Assembly (NCBI GenBank): GCA_002104945.1
Contig: MCFH01000087.1
Location: 62,001 to 126,000 of the forward strand
DNA: 64,000 bases
Origin: Piromyces finnis
Taxonomy: Eukaryota; Neocallimastigomycota; Neocallimastigomycetes; Neocallimastigales; Neocallimastigaceae
Direction: 5' to 3'
Below the pieces are notes generated by a model. It worked only from the letters and a program-made list of their open reading frames with translations. It ran no database searches and was not told the DNA's origin. Below, in pieces: positions 45,052-56,162 of the stretch. A program made the position numbers and the translations under genes. Each line of letters opens with the position of its first letter. Position 1 is the first letter of the stretch.

Positions 45052-46131
45052 TTAGGTTATTTATGTTGTAAGGTAGAGAGATAATAAGAGTGAAAAGTTG
45101 TTAAATCAAAATATAATAGAAAAAGATGAAGAATTTTGGGTAAACATAATAAATATTTTTAAAAAAAATAAAATAGAAACAAAAGTAATATTTATAATAT
45201 AAAAAATAGAATACTCGATTTTCCAGGATTGAAGCTTTGATAACAAAAAATGTTAAAAAAAAAAAAGGGAGTTAACACTTACCATAAGAGTCCATAATAA
45301 ACTTAATAAAATTATACAAATATATAAATATACATATAATATAAAGTATAAAAAACATACATATATATAGAAAAGAGATAGAGAAAGTATATAAAAGAAT
45401 GTTAGTAGAAAAGAGATTCTTTGGAAAATCTAGAGTTACAAAAAATAAGAAATAAAAAAGATATTATTAGAATCATATAAAATCATAAAAGAAAAATAAA
45501 AAAGCCGCGCCCCTCGAAAAAATTAAAAATAGAAATAGAAAAATAAAAAGATTAAATAAAGATGATTATAGTAATGAAAGCCGCACCCCACAACGAAACC
45601 TCAAGAATAAATGAAAGGAATAACAAACTAACTGAGAAAACAAAACTATCTGACTAATCAACATATAGAGAATAAAAAGGAATAAAAGAACAAAGAGAAT
45701 AAGTAGTAAACTGGGATAACAAATTATCAATGAAAGCTAAAAATAAAATCAAAAAATATTCAAAATCAGTATTAAATACTACCGAATCAAACAATTTTAA
45801 GTTTAAAATAATATGTTATTAAGGTTATAAAAAACAACTACTTTAATATAAGTTGAAGGTGTAAGAGAAATATGAAATAACAACTAACACTCAGATTATC
45901 AACTCTACTCGTTCAGTACCATGAGCTTAGTCCTAATAATATTTCCAAATAAAGACTAACCAAGCATCCATTGCGCAATACTTGGATTTAATTCATTCTA
46001 CTCTCAGTACCATGAGCATGAGTAGAGCCCCTTGAGAAACTTCATTTATTAAATAAATGGAGGAAAGTATATATATAAAACTATAATTTTCATATTACCA
46101 AATCAAATCAAAGCTTTATGCCTTTTTCATA

Positions 46132-46134
<3 letters not shown>
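45052..46134 (-). other. 5' leader of broken family-2 LINE
   Basis: About 1.08 kb including a GC patch (GCCGCGCCCCTCG, near 45503) and one copy of the 5' repeat unit with CCAAGCAT and ATTGCGCAATACTTGG (about 45960-45990). Matches the reverse of 62760-63854 with scattered differences. Confidence 0.6.
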
Positions 46135-46169
<35 letters not shown>

Positions 46170-46405
46170 GGCATCAAATATTTTAAACTTTATTATTAAT
46201 TTAATTAAAATTATAATACATGTAATAAAAAATTAAAAATAAAAATAAAAATAAAAAGAATATGTTTAAATAAACACAAATGAATAAAAATTGGGTATAA
46301 TGTATTCTAGTAATTTTAATTAAAGTAAAAAAGCCACTATCATACTAAAGTATAATAATTGTATTTGACCTCCAATGGGACACCGAGCCAAAGATCAAAA
46401 TTTTG

Positions 46406-48868
46406 TCATGGAACAAAATTATGATCACCATTGGTTGCGCTGGCCCTCCTGGCCTGTCTTACTGTTTCTTCAGCATTGACGCTCTTGGATGTTGCTTCAA
46501 ACCTTTTGAACATTGACCATTGCTGGCCAATAGCAAAAGGCATGATTTTGGTTAGAAGTTCCGCGGTTACCGTCAAGAATGGTGTTCCTTCGTTAGTACC
46601 AGATTGAATCTGACGCTTACAAAGTTCTTTCCATTCCCTTGAATTGTAATTGATATTGTTAAAACTTCTTCCCCCAAGAAGGAATTTAAATATTTTACTG
46701 CACACACTAGAATAATCATACACATTAATATTCACCGGATTATTAGAACTATTACTATCATTAACTAAATTACTATCTAAATTAGAATTATTATCTTCAC
46801 TATTGCTATCATTACTAATATTATTATTTCTATTACTACTATTGTTATTATTACTATTGTTATTACTACTATTATTACTATTACTATTAATGTTATTGCT
46901 GTCTCTACTGATATTAACGTTTTCATTATTATTGATAGGACTATTGGAATTACGTTGACTGAAAAAATTTAGTAGCTGGACTATGGAATCATAATGTTTA
47001 ATACGGATATCTCTAAATGTTGGACAATCTAATAACCAATGTTTAATACTTTGAACACCACACTTGCAACATGGACAGTAGTTAGGACAAACTGGATCAA
47101 CAAATTTAGCAGCTTTGGCAACTCTAGCATCCAACTTGTATCCGCTTCTTGCTTTCAATAGCCAGTAGAAGCCATAGGCAAACTCTGGGTATTCATAACA
47201 TAATTTGATAAAATCTTTAGTTTCAATAAATTTATTATCATCATAATATTGCGCTTTGATTGAATTCCCTTTGAGATCTTTCCAATAAAAGTTTTTAACT
47301 GCTTTAACATCTCCATGTTTCTTTAGTTTTTTATCAAGTGTCCTACTTGATTTGCACCACGTGTATTTTCTAAATTTAGGAATGTAATTGACAAGGTGTG
47401 AGATAATACAATTTGAGTTTTTCCATTTGTTAAAACATCTAACCTGAGCTAACGCACATTTGGCTGACAATGGAGGAATATTCAAATCTTTTGAGATAGA
47501 GTATAAAGATATAAACGATACAGCTTTATGAACTCCGGCAACCCATCGTATTCCTTTGTTAACATGCTTCTGAGCAATCCTAGACCTAGCTTTGTTGGAT
47601 CCAAGTAATGGTGCAAAGTATGAAACTCTGCTAATCACTTGAGAGTTAAGTACTAGTTTTTTGAAAGGAATAGGAATATTAGGATTTCTTAAGAATTTAC
47701 TGACTGAGAAAAGTCCTTTCAAAACCTTGTTATTAAGAGTTTTAATAACTGGTTTAAGGGATAAATTCTTATCAAATGGAACACCAAGATAAGTATAACA
47801 ATCAGTAGTTGGAATGGGTTGTCCTGCTAAGTAAAATGTTGGATCTCTCTTGTTCTGATTTTCTATTGATTCAGGACGAATCACCATCGTTGAACATTTC
47901 TGGATACCAAATTCCATTTCATTATACAAGGCCCATTCATTAACTCTTCTAAGCATCTTTTTTAAGCATCCTCTTGTTGGAGCACAAATAACTATATCAT
48001 CTGCAAAAAGTCCACCACAGCATCGAGTGTCACCTAAACTGACTCCTAGATCTTCGCACTCTCTAAATATATCATTAATAAAGAGATTAAAGAGAATAGG
48101 AGAAAGAGGGCAACCTTGACGGACTCCTTTCTTCACATCAAAAGATTTCGAGAATTGTCCATCTAATTTGACATTAGCCTTAGATGTTAAATATAAATTT
48201 TTGATAAATTGTAAACTCTTACCTCGGATTCCTAAACAATCTAATTTATGGAGAATATTACCGATTGGGACTGAATCGTATGCTTTCCTGAGATCTAAAA
48301 AGGCCAAATATGTCTCTTTATTATCTAATTGACGTCTACGGCATATTTCTTGGATTGAAATGAAAAGACTGATACTTTCTTCCTTTTTTCGAAAACTAAA
48401 TTGTTCAGGTCTAATGAAATTATTCTTTAAACCATATTCTGAGATTCTAGTGGTGACAATTTTGGAAATCAACTTAATACCATTATTGATAAGTGATATA
48501 CCTCGATAGTTATCACAATCTGTCAAATCTCCCTTCTTAGGAATAGAAACAATACTGGATTCATTCCATGAGTTGGGGAAGTCTCCATCCCAAATACGGT
48601 TAAATAATTTAAGAATAAAATTTAAACCATGAGCATCATTATCTGAAGTGATATTACCAGAAGAATTATTATCTGTAGCATTATTAGAATCATTACTTGA
48701 TGGAATTAATGCTTTGTAAAATTCAATTGGAATACCATCCGGACCCTGATGCTTTATAATTTGGAGTAGAGAGGATAGCTGACTTGACCTCATCAATACT
48801 AATATCTTGGTTGATATCCCACTCATCAAGCATAGGAAGTGAAAAACGTTTATTCGTTGGTTCTTCAT
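46406..48868 (-). CDS. LINE copy 1 RT frame
   Basis: 820 codons as an open frame, but the first ~40 residues are ORF1 read out of frame. The real RT begins at GPDGIPIEFYKAL, reached from ORF1 by a +1 shift at the GGG at 48744-48746. RT motifs: IPKKGD, YRGISLIN, LDLRKAYDSVP, GVRQGCPLSP, FADD (catalytic), YLGVPFD. The usually conserved QFGFR reads QFSFR in this copy. A C-terminal CCHC finger (CPCCKCG...H-WLLD-C) is followed by an asparagine/serine-rich stretch and a conserved end. It would copy LINE RNA at the nicked target. Confidence 0.88.
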   Translation of the reverse strand: MKNQRINVFHFLCLMSGISTKILVLMRSSQLSSLLQIIKHQGPDGIPIEFYKALIPSSNDSNNATDNNSSGNITSDNDAHGLNFILKLFNRIWDGDFPNSWNESSIVSIPKKGDLTDCDNYRGISLINNGIKLISKIVTTRISEYGLKNNFIRPEQFSFRKKEESISLFISIQEICRRRQLDNKETYLAFLDLRKAYDSVPIGNILHKLDCLGIRGKSLQFIKNLYLTSKANVKLDGQFSKSFDVKKGVRQGCPLSPILFNLFINDIFRECEDLGVSLGDTRCCGGLFADDIVICAPTRGCLKKMLRRVNEWALYNEMEFGIQKCSTMVIRPESIENQNKRDPTFYLAGQPIPTTDCYTYLGVPFDKNLSLKPVIKTLNNKVLKGLFSVSKFLRNPNIPIPFKKLVLNSQVISRVSYFAPLLGSNKARSRIAQKHVNKGIRWVAGVHKAVSFISLYSISKDLNIPPLSAKCALAQVRCFNKWKNSNCIISHLVNYIPKFRKYTWCKSSRTLDKKLKKHGDVKAVKNFYWKDLKGNSIKAQYYDDNKFIETKDFIKLCYEYPEFAYGFYWLLKARSGYKLDARVAKAAKFVDPVCPNYCPCCKCGVQSIKHWLLDCPTFRDIRIKHYDSIVQLLNFFSQRNSNSPINNNENVNISRDSNNINSNSNNSSNNNSNNNNSSNRNNNISNDSNSEDNNSNLDSNLVNDSNSSNNPVNINVYDYSSVCSKIFKFLLGGRSFNNINYNSREWKELCKRQIQSGTNEGTPFLTVTAELLTKIMPFAIGQQWSMFKRFEATSKSVNAEETVRQARRASATNGDHNFVP

Positions 48869-50906
48869 ACCAATGCTCTAAATCAAGACTTACACCACTT
48901 GGATCTGATGCAAGATTTTCGAAATGATCATGCCACACATCTAGTTGTTCTTCCGTAGCAACAACTAATTCTCCGTTTTTGTTTTTAATTGGTTGAGCAA
49001 TAAAGAAAGAATCTTTTCCAATTTTTGCAGTTTTCTTGATCCATTTCCAGGCCTTCTTAGGATTATGACTCTTCATATACTCACATCCTGTTTTAATCCA
49101 ATGAAGATATTCTTGCTTCCTAAATTCATTACATCTTTTGTGGATGTAATCAATGAGCTTACGGTAGATTTTAATTCTTTTAATAAATTCATCTATATCA
49201 TAAATTCTTTCTTTTTTAAATCTCTTATACAACTTCATTTTGATTTTTTGGAGATTAAAAATTTGTTGTGAAATATGAAATGAAGACTTTATAACATTAT
49301 TTGCTGAGGTAATACTGAGCTCGTCTGCAATTGAAAAAGCAGTTGAAGTAAACTCTTTGGAAAGTTCATCTGTAGAAACATTAAGATCGTTGAATTTTGC
49401 TGAAAGAATTTGGAATTTATTATGACTGAGAATAGATTCCTTTTCCTCAATACATTTTAATCTATTCCATTTCAGAATTTTCTTAGGAACATTAAAGTCA
49501 TTAGAAAAATCTTCCATAGGAATAACTTTACCATTAATAAGAAGTGGCTTATGGTCTGATACAGGATAAAAATTATTTATAAATGATCCTGAGTGAATAA
49601 GATCTTTCATCTTCGAATTGATAAGAGCATGGTCAATGTCGGAAGATTGATCACCTCGAGTCCAAGAGATAGTCGACCCTCTAAGCAGAAGAATTTCCCA
49701 ATCTCCTAATCCATTAGTTGATAACCAGTTGGATAATTTTACTTTAGACATATTAAAATCACCAACAAGAATCGATGGATGGGATGAATGAGTTTGTAAC
49801 CACAAGCGAACTTCTAACTTTGCATGATCAACATAGATGTTGTGATGACTATGAGGCATATAAACATTTCCAATCGAGCATTTGAATCTATTCCAGAGAC
49901 TAAAAGTATAAATAGAAATAATATACTTTCCAGAGAAGTTTTCAAGTGAGGCTTGACACGAATTGTGAAAACCTAAATATAAACCTCTCATTCCCGGAAC
50001 TGATTCGTCAGCTTTCTTGAAAAAGTGTCTATAGTTTCGCAAAGTAACACGACAAGGATAATCTGTATTCGAACCAGAACCATTACCAGTTTCTTGGAAA
50101 CATAAAAATAATGGTTTGAAAATAGCTGTGAAATAGCTAATACTATCTCTCTTTTCGTGATTCCACCCATTGGTGTTCCAACTAAGACAAAAAGAAAAGT
50201 TATCAGGCTTGTTGGATGAGGAAGAATCGTTGCTATTATTATTATTATTAAAGTCATCATTATTAATGGATGATGCATCAGAGGAATAAGTAGAACTATT
50301 ACTAGATGGCTGTGAAACTGAAGAACTATCAACTATTGAACTGTTATCAGAGTTGATAGAACTATTAGAATTAATTGTTGAATGTTGAGATTGAAATTGT
50401 GTTTGCTGTAGATCTGGAATATTTTCATGATGGAAAACTTGTTGAAGATCCTGTTGAAGATCTTGTTGAAGATCGGATTGTTGATGAGATTGTTGAACTG
50501 ATTGTTGAAATGATTGTTGAATAGAATGTTGATGTTTATTAGAAACTAAAATTTTACGTTTGAGAGTGGAAAAAGTATATTTGTGATTCCTTCTACTACG
50601 AGCTGAAAAGGAAATTGAGGTAACTGAAAGTTTCTTCTTTAATATGTGTAAGATTTTAATACAATCTTTCGATGAACCATGAACCTTGACTAAGAAAAAG
50701 TGATCATTGAAAGTTTGAAAATATTTAACACTAATAACTGAATTAAATTTATCTTCTAGAATAACCTCGAGTTTTTCCCATAGCATATTTACTGACCATG
50801 ATCGAATACCACGGATAAAGAAGGAGCGAATATCATCTAAGGGGATACCATAAGACCGGGTACCACGTCTGATATAATTCTTATCTTTAATATAAAGGAC
50901 TGACAT
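48723..50906 (-). CDS. LINE copy 1 ORF1: N-terminal domain and endonuclease
   Basis: 727 residues. An N-terminal domain (about 1-110, opening MSVLYIKDKNYIRRG) may bind nucleic acid; a glutamine-rich stretch (QQSFQQSVQQ, about 125-160) and a serine/asparagine linker follow. Then comes an AP-endonuclease-like domain (about 245-470) with SWNTNGW, FQETG, GNVYMPHS, GDFNMS, SDIDHAL and VSDHKPL, the usual catalytic set. A basic helical region leads to SAILSTPNYKASG, the start of the RT, where the frame is lost and ends at TGA. In most LINEs endonuclease and RT share one frame, so a +1 shift is expected here. Confidence 0.88.
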   Translation of the reverse strand: MSVLYIKDKNYIRRGTRSYGIPLDDIRSFFIRGIRSWSVNMLWEKLEVILEDKFNSVISVKYFQTFNDHFFLVKVHGSSKDCIKILHILKKKLSVTSISFSARSRRNHKYTFSTLKRKILVSNKHQHSIQQSFQQSVQQSHQQSDLQQDLQQDLQQVFHHENIPDLQQTQFQSQHSTINSNSSINSDNSSIVDSSSVSQPSSNSSTYSSDASSINNDDFNNNNNSNDSSSSNKPDNFSFCLSWNTNGWNHEKRDSISYFTAIFKPLFLCFQETGNGSGSNTDYPCRVTLRNYRHFFKKADESVPGMRGLYLGFHNSCQASLENFSGKYIISIYTFSLWNRFKCSIGNVYMPHSHHNIYVDHAKLEVRLWLQTHSSHPSILVGDFNMSKVKLSNWLSTNGLGDWEILLLRGSTISWTRGDQSSDIDHALINSKMKDLIHSGSFINNFYPVSDHKPLLINGKVIPMEDFSNDFNVPKKILKWNRLKCIEEKESILSHNKFQILSAKFNDLNVSTDELSKEFTSTAFSIADELSITSANNVIKSSFHISQQIFNLQKIKMKLYKRFKKERIYDIDEFIKRIKIYRKLIDYIHKRCNEFRKQEYLHWIKTGCEYMKSHNPKKAWKWIKKTAKIGKDSFFIAQPIKNKNGELVVATEEQLDVWHDHFENLASDPSGVSLDLEHWYEEPTNKRFSLPMLDEWDINQDISIDEVKSAILSTPNYKASGSGWYSN

Positions 50907-51348
50907 GATAATAAATTCTAATTAAAAAATATTGAATATAAAAGAAATACTAATAGAAATTACAAATATAACGTATATGGAAAAAAATCTGTCTCTCTCT
51001 CTCTTCTTAAGTACTGGATAGTACAAAAATTGTTACGATGCTTTGTTTAAAGTTTCTTTTTTTTGAATTCTAGTTGTAAATTTTCTTTAAAAATTCTAAT
51101 TTTGGTTTGTTGTTAGTAAATTCGATTCGCTTTTTGACACTAAAATTGTTTGACTTTACTTTTCATTAAATATTTAAATTGGTAAAAAATTTGAATCAAG
51201 AATGTCGACACCAGAAAGCTTGTGAATAGTATTTTTACATGATGTAGAGTGAATCAGTCTCTTACAAGAAACAATACAACAATAGCTACATGAATATAAA
51301 AATACAATGCAAATGCTAAAGTTGACTACATTGGATTCTTACAAGAGA

Positions 51349-51406
<58 letters not shown>

Positions 51407-51640
51407 GGCATCAAATATTTTAAACTTTATTATTAATTTAATTAAAATTATAATACATGAAATATAAAAATTAAAATAAAATAAAAATAAAAAAATATGT
51501 TTAAATAAACACAAATGAATAAAAATTGGGTATAATGTATTCTAGTAATTTTAATTAAAGTAAGAAAGCCACTATCATACTAAAGTATAATAATTGTATT
51601 TGACTTCCAATGGGACACCGAGCCAAAGATCAAAATTTTA

Positions 51641-54130
51641 TCATGGGACAAAATTATGATCTCCATTGGTTGCGCTGGCCCTCCTGGCCTGTCTTACTGT
51701 TTCTTCAGCATTGACGCTCTTGGATGTTGCTTCAAACCTTTTGAACATTGACCATTGCTGGCCAATAGCAAAAGGCATGATTTTGGTTAGAAGTTCCGCG
51801 GTTACCGTCAAGAATGGTGTTCCTTCATTAGTACCAGATTGAATCTGACGCTTACAAAGTTCTTTCCATTCCCTTGAATTGTAATTGATATTGTTAAAAC
51901 TTCTTCCCCCAAGAAGGAATTTAAATATTTTACTGCACACACTAGAATAATCATACACATTAATATTCACCGGATTATTAGAACTATTACTATCATTAAC
52001 TAAATTACTATCTAAATTAGAATTATTATCTTCACTATTGCTATCATTACTAATATTATTATTTCTATTATTGTTATTATTACTATTGTTACTATTACTA
52101 TTGTTATTATTACTATTGTTACTATTACTATTAATATTATTACTATCTCTACTGATATTATCAATTTCATTATTATTGATAGGACTATTGGAATTACGTT
52201 GACTGAAAAAATTTAATAGCTGGACTATGGAATCATAATGTTTAATACGGATATCTCTAAATGTTGGACAATCTAATAACCAATGTTTAATACTTTGATC
52301 TCCACACTTGCAACATGGACAGTAGTTAGGACAAACTGGATCAACAAATTTGGCAGCTTTGGCAACTCTAGCATCCAACTTGTATCCGCTTCTTGCTTTC
52401 AATAGCCAGTAGAAGCCATAGGCAAACTCTGGGTACTCATAACATAATTTAATAAAATCTTTAGTTTCAATAAACTTATTATCATCATAATATTGCGCTT
52501 TGATTGAATTCCCTTTGAGATCTTTCCAATAAAAGTTTTTAACTGCTTTAACATCTCCATGTTTCTTTAGTTTTTTATCAAGTGTCCTACTTGATTTGCA
52601 CCACGTGTATTTTCTAAATTTAGGAATGTAATTGACAAGGTATGAGATAATACAATTTGAGTTTTTCCATTTGTTAAAACATCTAACCTGAGCTAACGCA
52701 CATTTGGCTGACAATGGAGGAATATTCAAATCTTTTGAAATAGAGTATAAAGATATAAACGATACAGCTTTATGAACTCCGGCAACCCATCGTATTCCTT
52801 TGTTAACATGCTTCTGTGCAATTCTAGACCTGGCTTTGTTGGATCCAAGTAATGGTGCAAAGTATGAAACTCTGCTAATCACTTGTGAGTTAAGTACTAG
52901 CTTTTTGAAGGGAATAGGAATATTAGGATTTCTTAAGAATTTACTGACTGAAAAAAGCCCTTTCAAAACCTTGTTATTAAGAGCTTTAATAACTGGTTTA
53001 AGGGACAGATTCTTATCAAATGGAACACCAAGATAAGTATAACAATCAGTAGTTGGAATGGGTTGTCCTGCTAAGTAAAATGTTGGATCTCTCTTGTTCT
53101 GATTTTCTATTGATTCAGGACGAATCACCATCGTTGAACACTTCTGGATACCAAATTCCATTTCATTATACAAGGCCCATTCATTAACTCTTCTAAGCAT
53201 CTTTTTTAAGCATCCTCTTGTTGGAGCACAAATAACTATATCATCTGCAAAAAGTCCACCACAGCATCGAGTGTCACCTAAACTGACTCCGAGATCTTCA
53301 CACTCTTTAAATATATCATTAATAAAGAGATTAAAGAGAATAGGAGAAAGAGGGCATCCTTGACGGACTCCTTTCTTCACATCAAAAGATTTCGAGAATT
53401 GTCCATCTAATTTGACATTAGCCTTAGATGTTAAATATAAATTTTTGATGAATTGTAAACTCTTACCTCGGATTCCTAAACAATCTAATTTATGGAGAAT
53501 ATTACCGATTGGGACTGAATCGTATGCTTTCCTGAGATCTAAAAAGGCCAAATATGTCTCTTTATTATCTAATTGACGTCTACGGCATATTTCTTGGATT
53601 GAAATGAAAAGACTGATACTTTCTTCCTTTTTTCGAAAACCAAATTGTTCAGGTCTAATGAAATTATTCTTTAGACCATATTCTGAGATTCTAGTGGTGA
53701 CAATTTTGGAAATCAACTTAATACCATTATTGATAAGTGATATACCTCGATAGTTATCACAATCTGTCAAATCTCCCTTCTTAGGAATAGAAACAATACT
53801 GGATTCATTCCATGAGTTGGGGAAGTCTCCATCCCAAATACGGTTGAATAATTTAAGAATAAAATTTAAACCATAAGCATCATTATCTGAAGTGGTATTA
53901 CCGGAAGAATTATTATCTGTAGCATTATTAGAATCATTACTTGATGGAATTAATGCTTTGTAAAATTCAATTGGAATACCATCCGGACCCTGATGCTTTA
54001 TAATTCGGAGTAGTGAGGATAGCTGACTTGACTTCATCAATACTAATATCTTGGTTGATATCCCATTCATCAAGCATAGGGAGTGAAAAACGTTTATTCG
54101 TTGGTTCTTCATACCAATGCTCCAAATCAA
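51641..54130 (-). CDS. LINE copy 2 RT frame
   Basis: 829 codons as an open frame, same layout as copy 1: entry at GPDGIPIEF by a +1 shift at the GGG at 53988-53990, catalytic FADD, C-terminal CCHC finger. It has the canonical QFGFR where copy 1 has QFSFR, and a longer asparagine/serine repeat near residues 660-700. Apart from the shared frameshift it looks intact. Confidence 0.88.
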   Translation of the reverse strand: MIWSIGMKNQRINVFHSLCLMNGISTKILVLMKSSQLSSLLRIIKHQGPDGIPIEFYKALIPSSNDSNNATDNNSSGNTTSDNDAYGLNFILKLFNRIWDGDFPNSWNESSIVSIPKKGDLTDCDNYRGISLINNGIKLISKIVTTRISEYGLKNNFIRPEQFGFRKKEESISLFISIQEICRRRQLDNKETYLAFLDLRKAYDSVPIGNILHKLDCLGIRGKSLQFIKNLYLTSKANVKLDGQFSKSFDVKKGVRQGCPLSPILFNLFINDIFKECEDLGVSLGDTRCCGGLFADDIVICAPTRGCLKKMLRRVNEWALYNEMEFGIQKCSTMVIRPESIENQNKRDPTFYLAGQPIPTTDCYTYLGVPFDKNLSLKPVIKALNNKVLKGLFSVSKFLRNPNIPIPFKKLVLNSQVISRVSYFAPLLGSNKARSRIAQKHVNKGIRWVAGVHKAVSFISLYSISKDLNIPPLSAKCALAQVRCFNKWKNSNCIISYLVNYIPKFRKYTWCKSSRTLDKKLKKHGDVKAVKNFYWKDLKGNSIKAQYYDDNKFIETKDFIKLCYEYPEFAYGFYWLLKARSGYKLDARVAKAAKFVDPVCPNYCPCCKCGDQSIKHWLLDCPTFRDIRIKHYDSIVQLLNFFSQRNSNSPINNNEIDNISRDSNNINSNSNNSNNNNSNSNNSNNNNNRNNNISNDSNSEDNNSNLDSNLVNDSNSSNNPVNINVYDYSSVCSKIFKFLLGGRSFNNINYNSREWKELCKRQIQSGTNEGTPFLTVTAELLTKIMPFAIGQQWSMFKRFEATSKSVNAEETVRQARRASATNGDHNFVP

Positions 54131-56162
54131 GACTTACACCACTTGGATCTGATGCAAGCTTTTCGAAATGATCATGCCACACATCTAGTTGTTCTTCCGT
54201 AGCAACAACTAATTCTCCATTTTTGTTTTTAATTGGTTGAGCAATAAAGAAAGAATCTTTTCCAATTTTTGCAGTTTTCTTGATCCATTTCCAGGCCTTC
54301 TTAGGATTATGACTCTTCATATACTCACATCCTGTTTTAATCCAATGAAGATATTCTTGCTTCCTAAATTCATTACATCTTTTGTGGATGTAATCAATGA
54401 GCTTACGGTAGATTTTAATTCTTTTAATAAATTCATCTATATCATAAATTCTTTCTTTTTTAAATCTCTTATACAACTTCATTTTGATTTTTTGGAGATT
54501 AAAAATTTGTTGTGAAATATGAAATGAAGACTTTATAACATTATTTGCTGAGGTAATACTGAGCTCGTCTGCAATTGAAAAAGCAGTTGAAGTAAACTCT
54601 TTGGAAAGTTCATCTGTAGAAACATTAGGATCGTTGAATTTTGCTGAAAGTATTTGGAATTTATTATGACTGAGAATAGATTCCTTTTCCTCAATACATT
54701 TTAATCTATTCCATTTCAGAATTTTCTTAGGAACATTAAAGTCATTAGAAAAATCTTCCATAGGAATAATTTTACCATTAATAAGAAGTGGCTTATGGTC
54801 TGATACAGGATAAAAATTATTTATAAATGATCCTGAGTGAATAAGATCTTTCATCTTCGAATTGATAAGAGCATGGTCAATGTCGGAAGATTGATCACCT
54901 CGAGTCCAAGAGATAGTAGACCCTCTAAGCGGAAGAATTTCCCAATCTCCTAATCCATTAGTTGATAACCAGTTGGATAATTTTACTTTAGACATATTAA
55001 AATCACCAACAAGAATCGATGGATGGGATGAATGAGTTTGTAACCACAAGCGAACTTCTAACTTTGCATGATCAACATAGATGTTGTGATGACTATGAGG
55101 CATATAAACATTTCCAATCGAGCATTTGAATCTATTCCAGAGACTAAAAGTATAAATAGAAATAATATACTTTCCAGAGAAGTTTTCAAGTGAGGCTTGA
55201 CACGAATTGTGAAAACCTAAATATAAACCTCTCATTCCCGGAACTGATTCGTCAGCTTTCTTGAAAAAGTGTCTATAGTTTCGCAAAGTAACACGACAAG
55301 GATAATCTGTATTCGATCCAGAACCATTACCAGTTTCTTGGAAACATAAGAATAATGGTTTGAAAATAGCTGTGAAATAGCTAATACTATCTCTCTTTTC
55401 GTGATTCCACCCATTGGTGTTCCAACTAAGACAAAAAGAAAAGTTATCAGGCTTGTTGGATGAGGAAGAATCGTTGCTATTATTATTATTATTAAAGTCA
55501 TCGTTATTAATGGATGATGCATCAGAGGAATAAGTAGAACTATTACTAGATGGCTGTGAAACTGAAGAACTATCAACTATTGAACTGTTATCAGAGTTGA
55601 TAGAACTATTAGAATTAATTGTTGAATGTTGAGATTGAAATTGTGTTTGCTGTAGATCTGGAATATTTTCATGATGGGAAACTTGTTGAAGATCCTGTTG
55701 AAGATCTTGTTGAAGATCGGATTGTTGATGAGATTGTTGAACTGATTGTTGAACTGATTGTTGAAATGATTGTTGAATAGAATGTTGATGTTTATTAGAA
55801 ACTAAAATTTTACGTTTGAGAGTGGAAAAAGTGTATTTGTGATTCCTTCTACTACGAGCTGAAAAGGAAATTGAGGTAACTGAAAGTTTCTTCTTTAACA
55901 TGTGTAAGATTTTAATACAATCTTTTGATGAACCATGAACCTTGACTAAGAAAAAGTGATCATTGAAAGTTTGAAAATATTTAACACTAATAACTGAATT
56001 AAATTTATCTTCTAGAATAACCTCGAGTTTTTCCCATAGCATATTTACTGACCATGATCGAATACCACGGATAAAGAAGGAGCGAATATCATCTAAGGGG
56101 ATACCATAAGACCGGGTACCACGTCTGATATAATTCTTATCTTTAATATAAAGGACTGACAT
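53967..56162 (-). CDS. LINE copy 2 ORF1: N-terminal domain and endonuclease
   Basis: 731 residues, nearly identical to the copy 1 protein but with one more QQSV unit in the glutamine-rich stretch. The endonuclease motifs SWNTNGW, FQETG, GDFNMS, SDIDHAL and SDHKPL are all present. The frame ends at the same TGA just after KASG, one base out of phase with the RT. Confidence 0.88.
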   Translation of the reverse strand: MSVLYIKDKNYIRRGTRSYGIPLDDIRSFFIRGIRSWSVNMLWEKLEVILEDKFNSVISVKYFQTFNDHFFLVKVHGSSKDCIKILHMLKKKLSVTSISFSARSRRNHKYTFSTLKRKILVSNKHQHSIQQSFQQSVQQSVQQSHQQSDLQQDLQQDLQQVSHHENIPDLQQTQFQSQHSTINSNSSINSDNSSIVDSSSVSQPSSNSSTYSSDASSINNDDFNNNNNSNDSSSSNKPDNFSFCLSWNTNGWNHEKRDSISYFTAIFKPLFLCFQETGNGSGSNTDYPCRVTLRNYRHFFKKADESVPGMRGLYLGFHNSCQASLENFSGKYIISIYTFSLWNRFKCSIGNVYMPHSHHNIYVDHAKLEVRLWLQTHSSHPSILVGDFNMSKVKLSNWLSTNGLGDWEILPLRGSTISWTRGDQSSDIDHALINSKMKDLIHSGSFINNFYPVSDHKPLLINGKIIPMEDFSNDFNVPKKILKWNRLKCIEEKESILSHNKFQILSAKFNDPNVSTDELSKEFTSTAFSIADELSITSANNVIKSSFHISQQIFNLQKIKMKLYKRFKKERIYDIDEFIKRIKIYRKLIDYIHKRCNEFRKQEYLHWIKTGCEYMKSHNPKKAWKWIKKTAKIGKDSFFIAQPIKNKNGELVVATEEQLDVWHDHFEKLASDPSGVSLDLEHWYEEPTNKRFSLPMLDEWDINQDISIDEVKSAILTTPNYKASGSGWYSN

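Larger units (their letters stand above)
43969..46134 (-). mobile_element. Broken LINE family 2: 5' half only
   Basis: From right to left: a 5' end ATGGTATGAAAAAGG directly against the A-tail of LINE copy 1, one 5' repeat unit (about 45915-46070), a ~1-kb leader, a short frame (45051-44860), and the N-terminal and endonuclease coding parts, ending abruptly at 43969. RT, zinc finger and A-tail are lost. The 5' part is repeated at 62760-64000 on the other strand. Confidence 0.75.
46135..51352 (-). mobile_element. LINE family 1, copy 1
   Basis: Minus-strand non-LTR element: 5' leader (51352 down to 50907), ORF1 with endonuclease, RT frame, 3' region ending GATGCCGTT, then a 32-base A-tail (T-run 46135-46166). 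Its 5' end lies directly against the tail of copy 2, and its own tail directly against the 5' end of the family-2 LINE. Compared with copy 2 it lacks the outermost 5' repeat units. The two copies look more than 95% identical. Confidence 0.92.
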
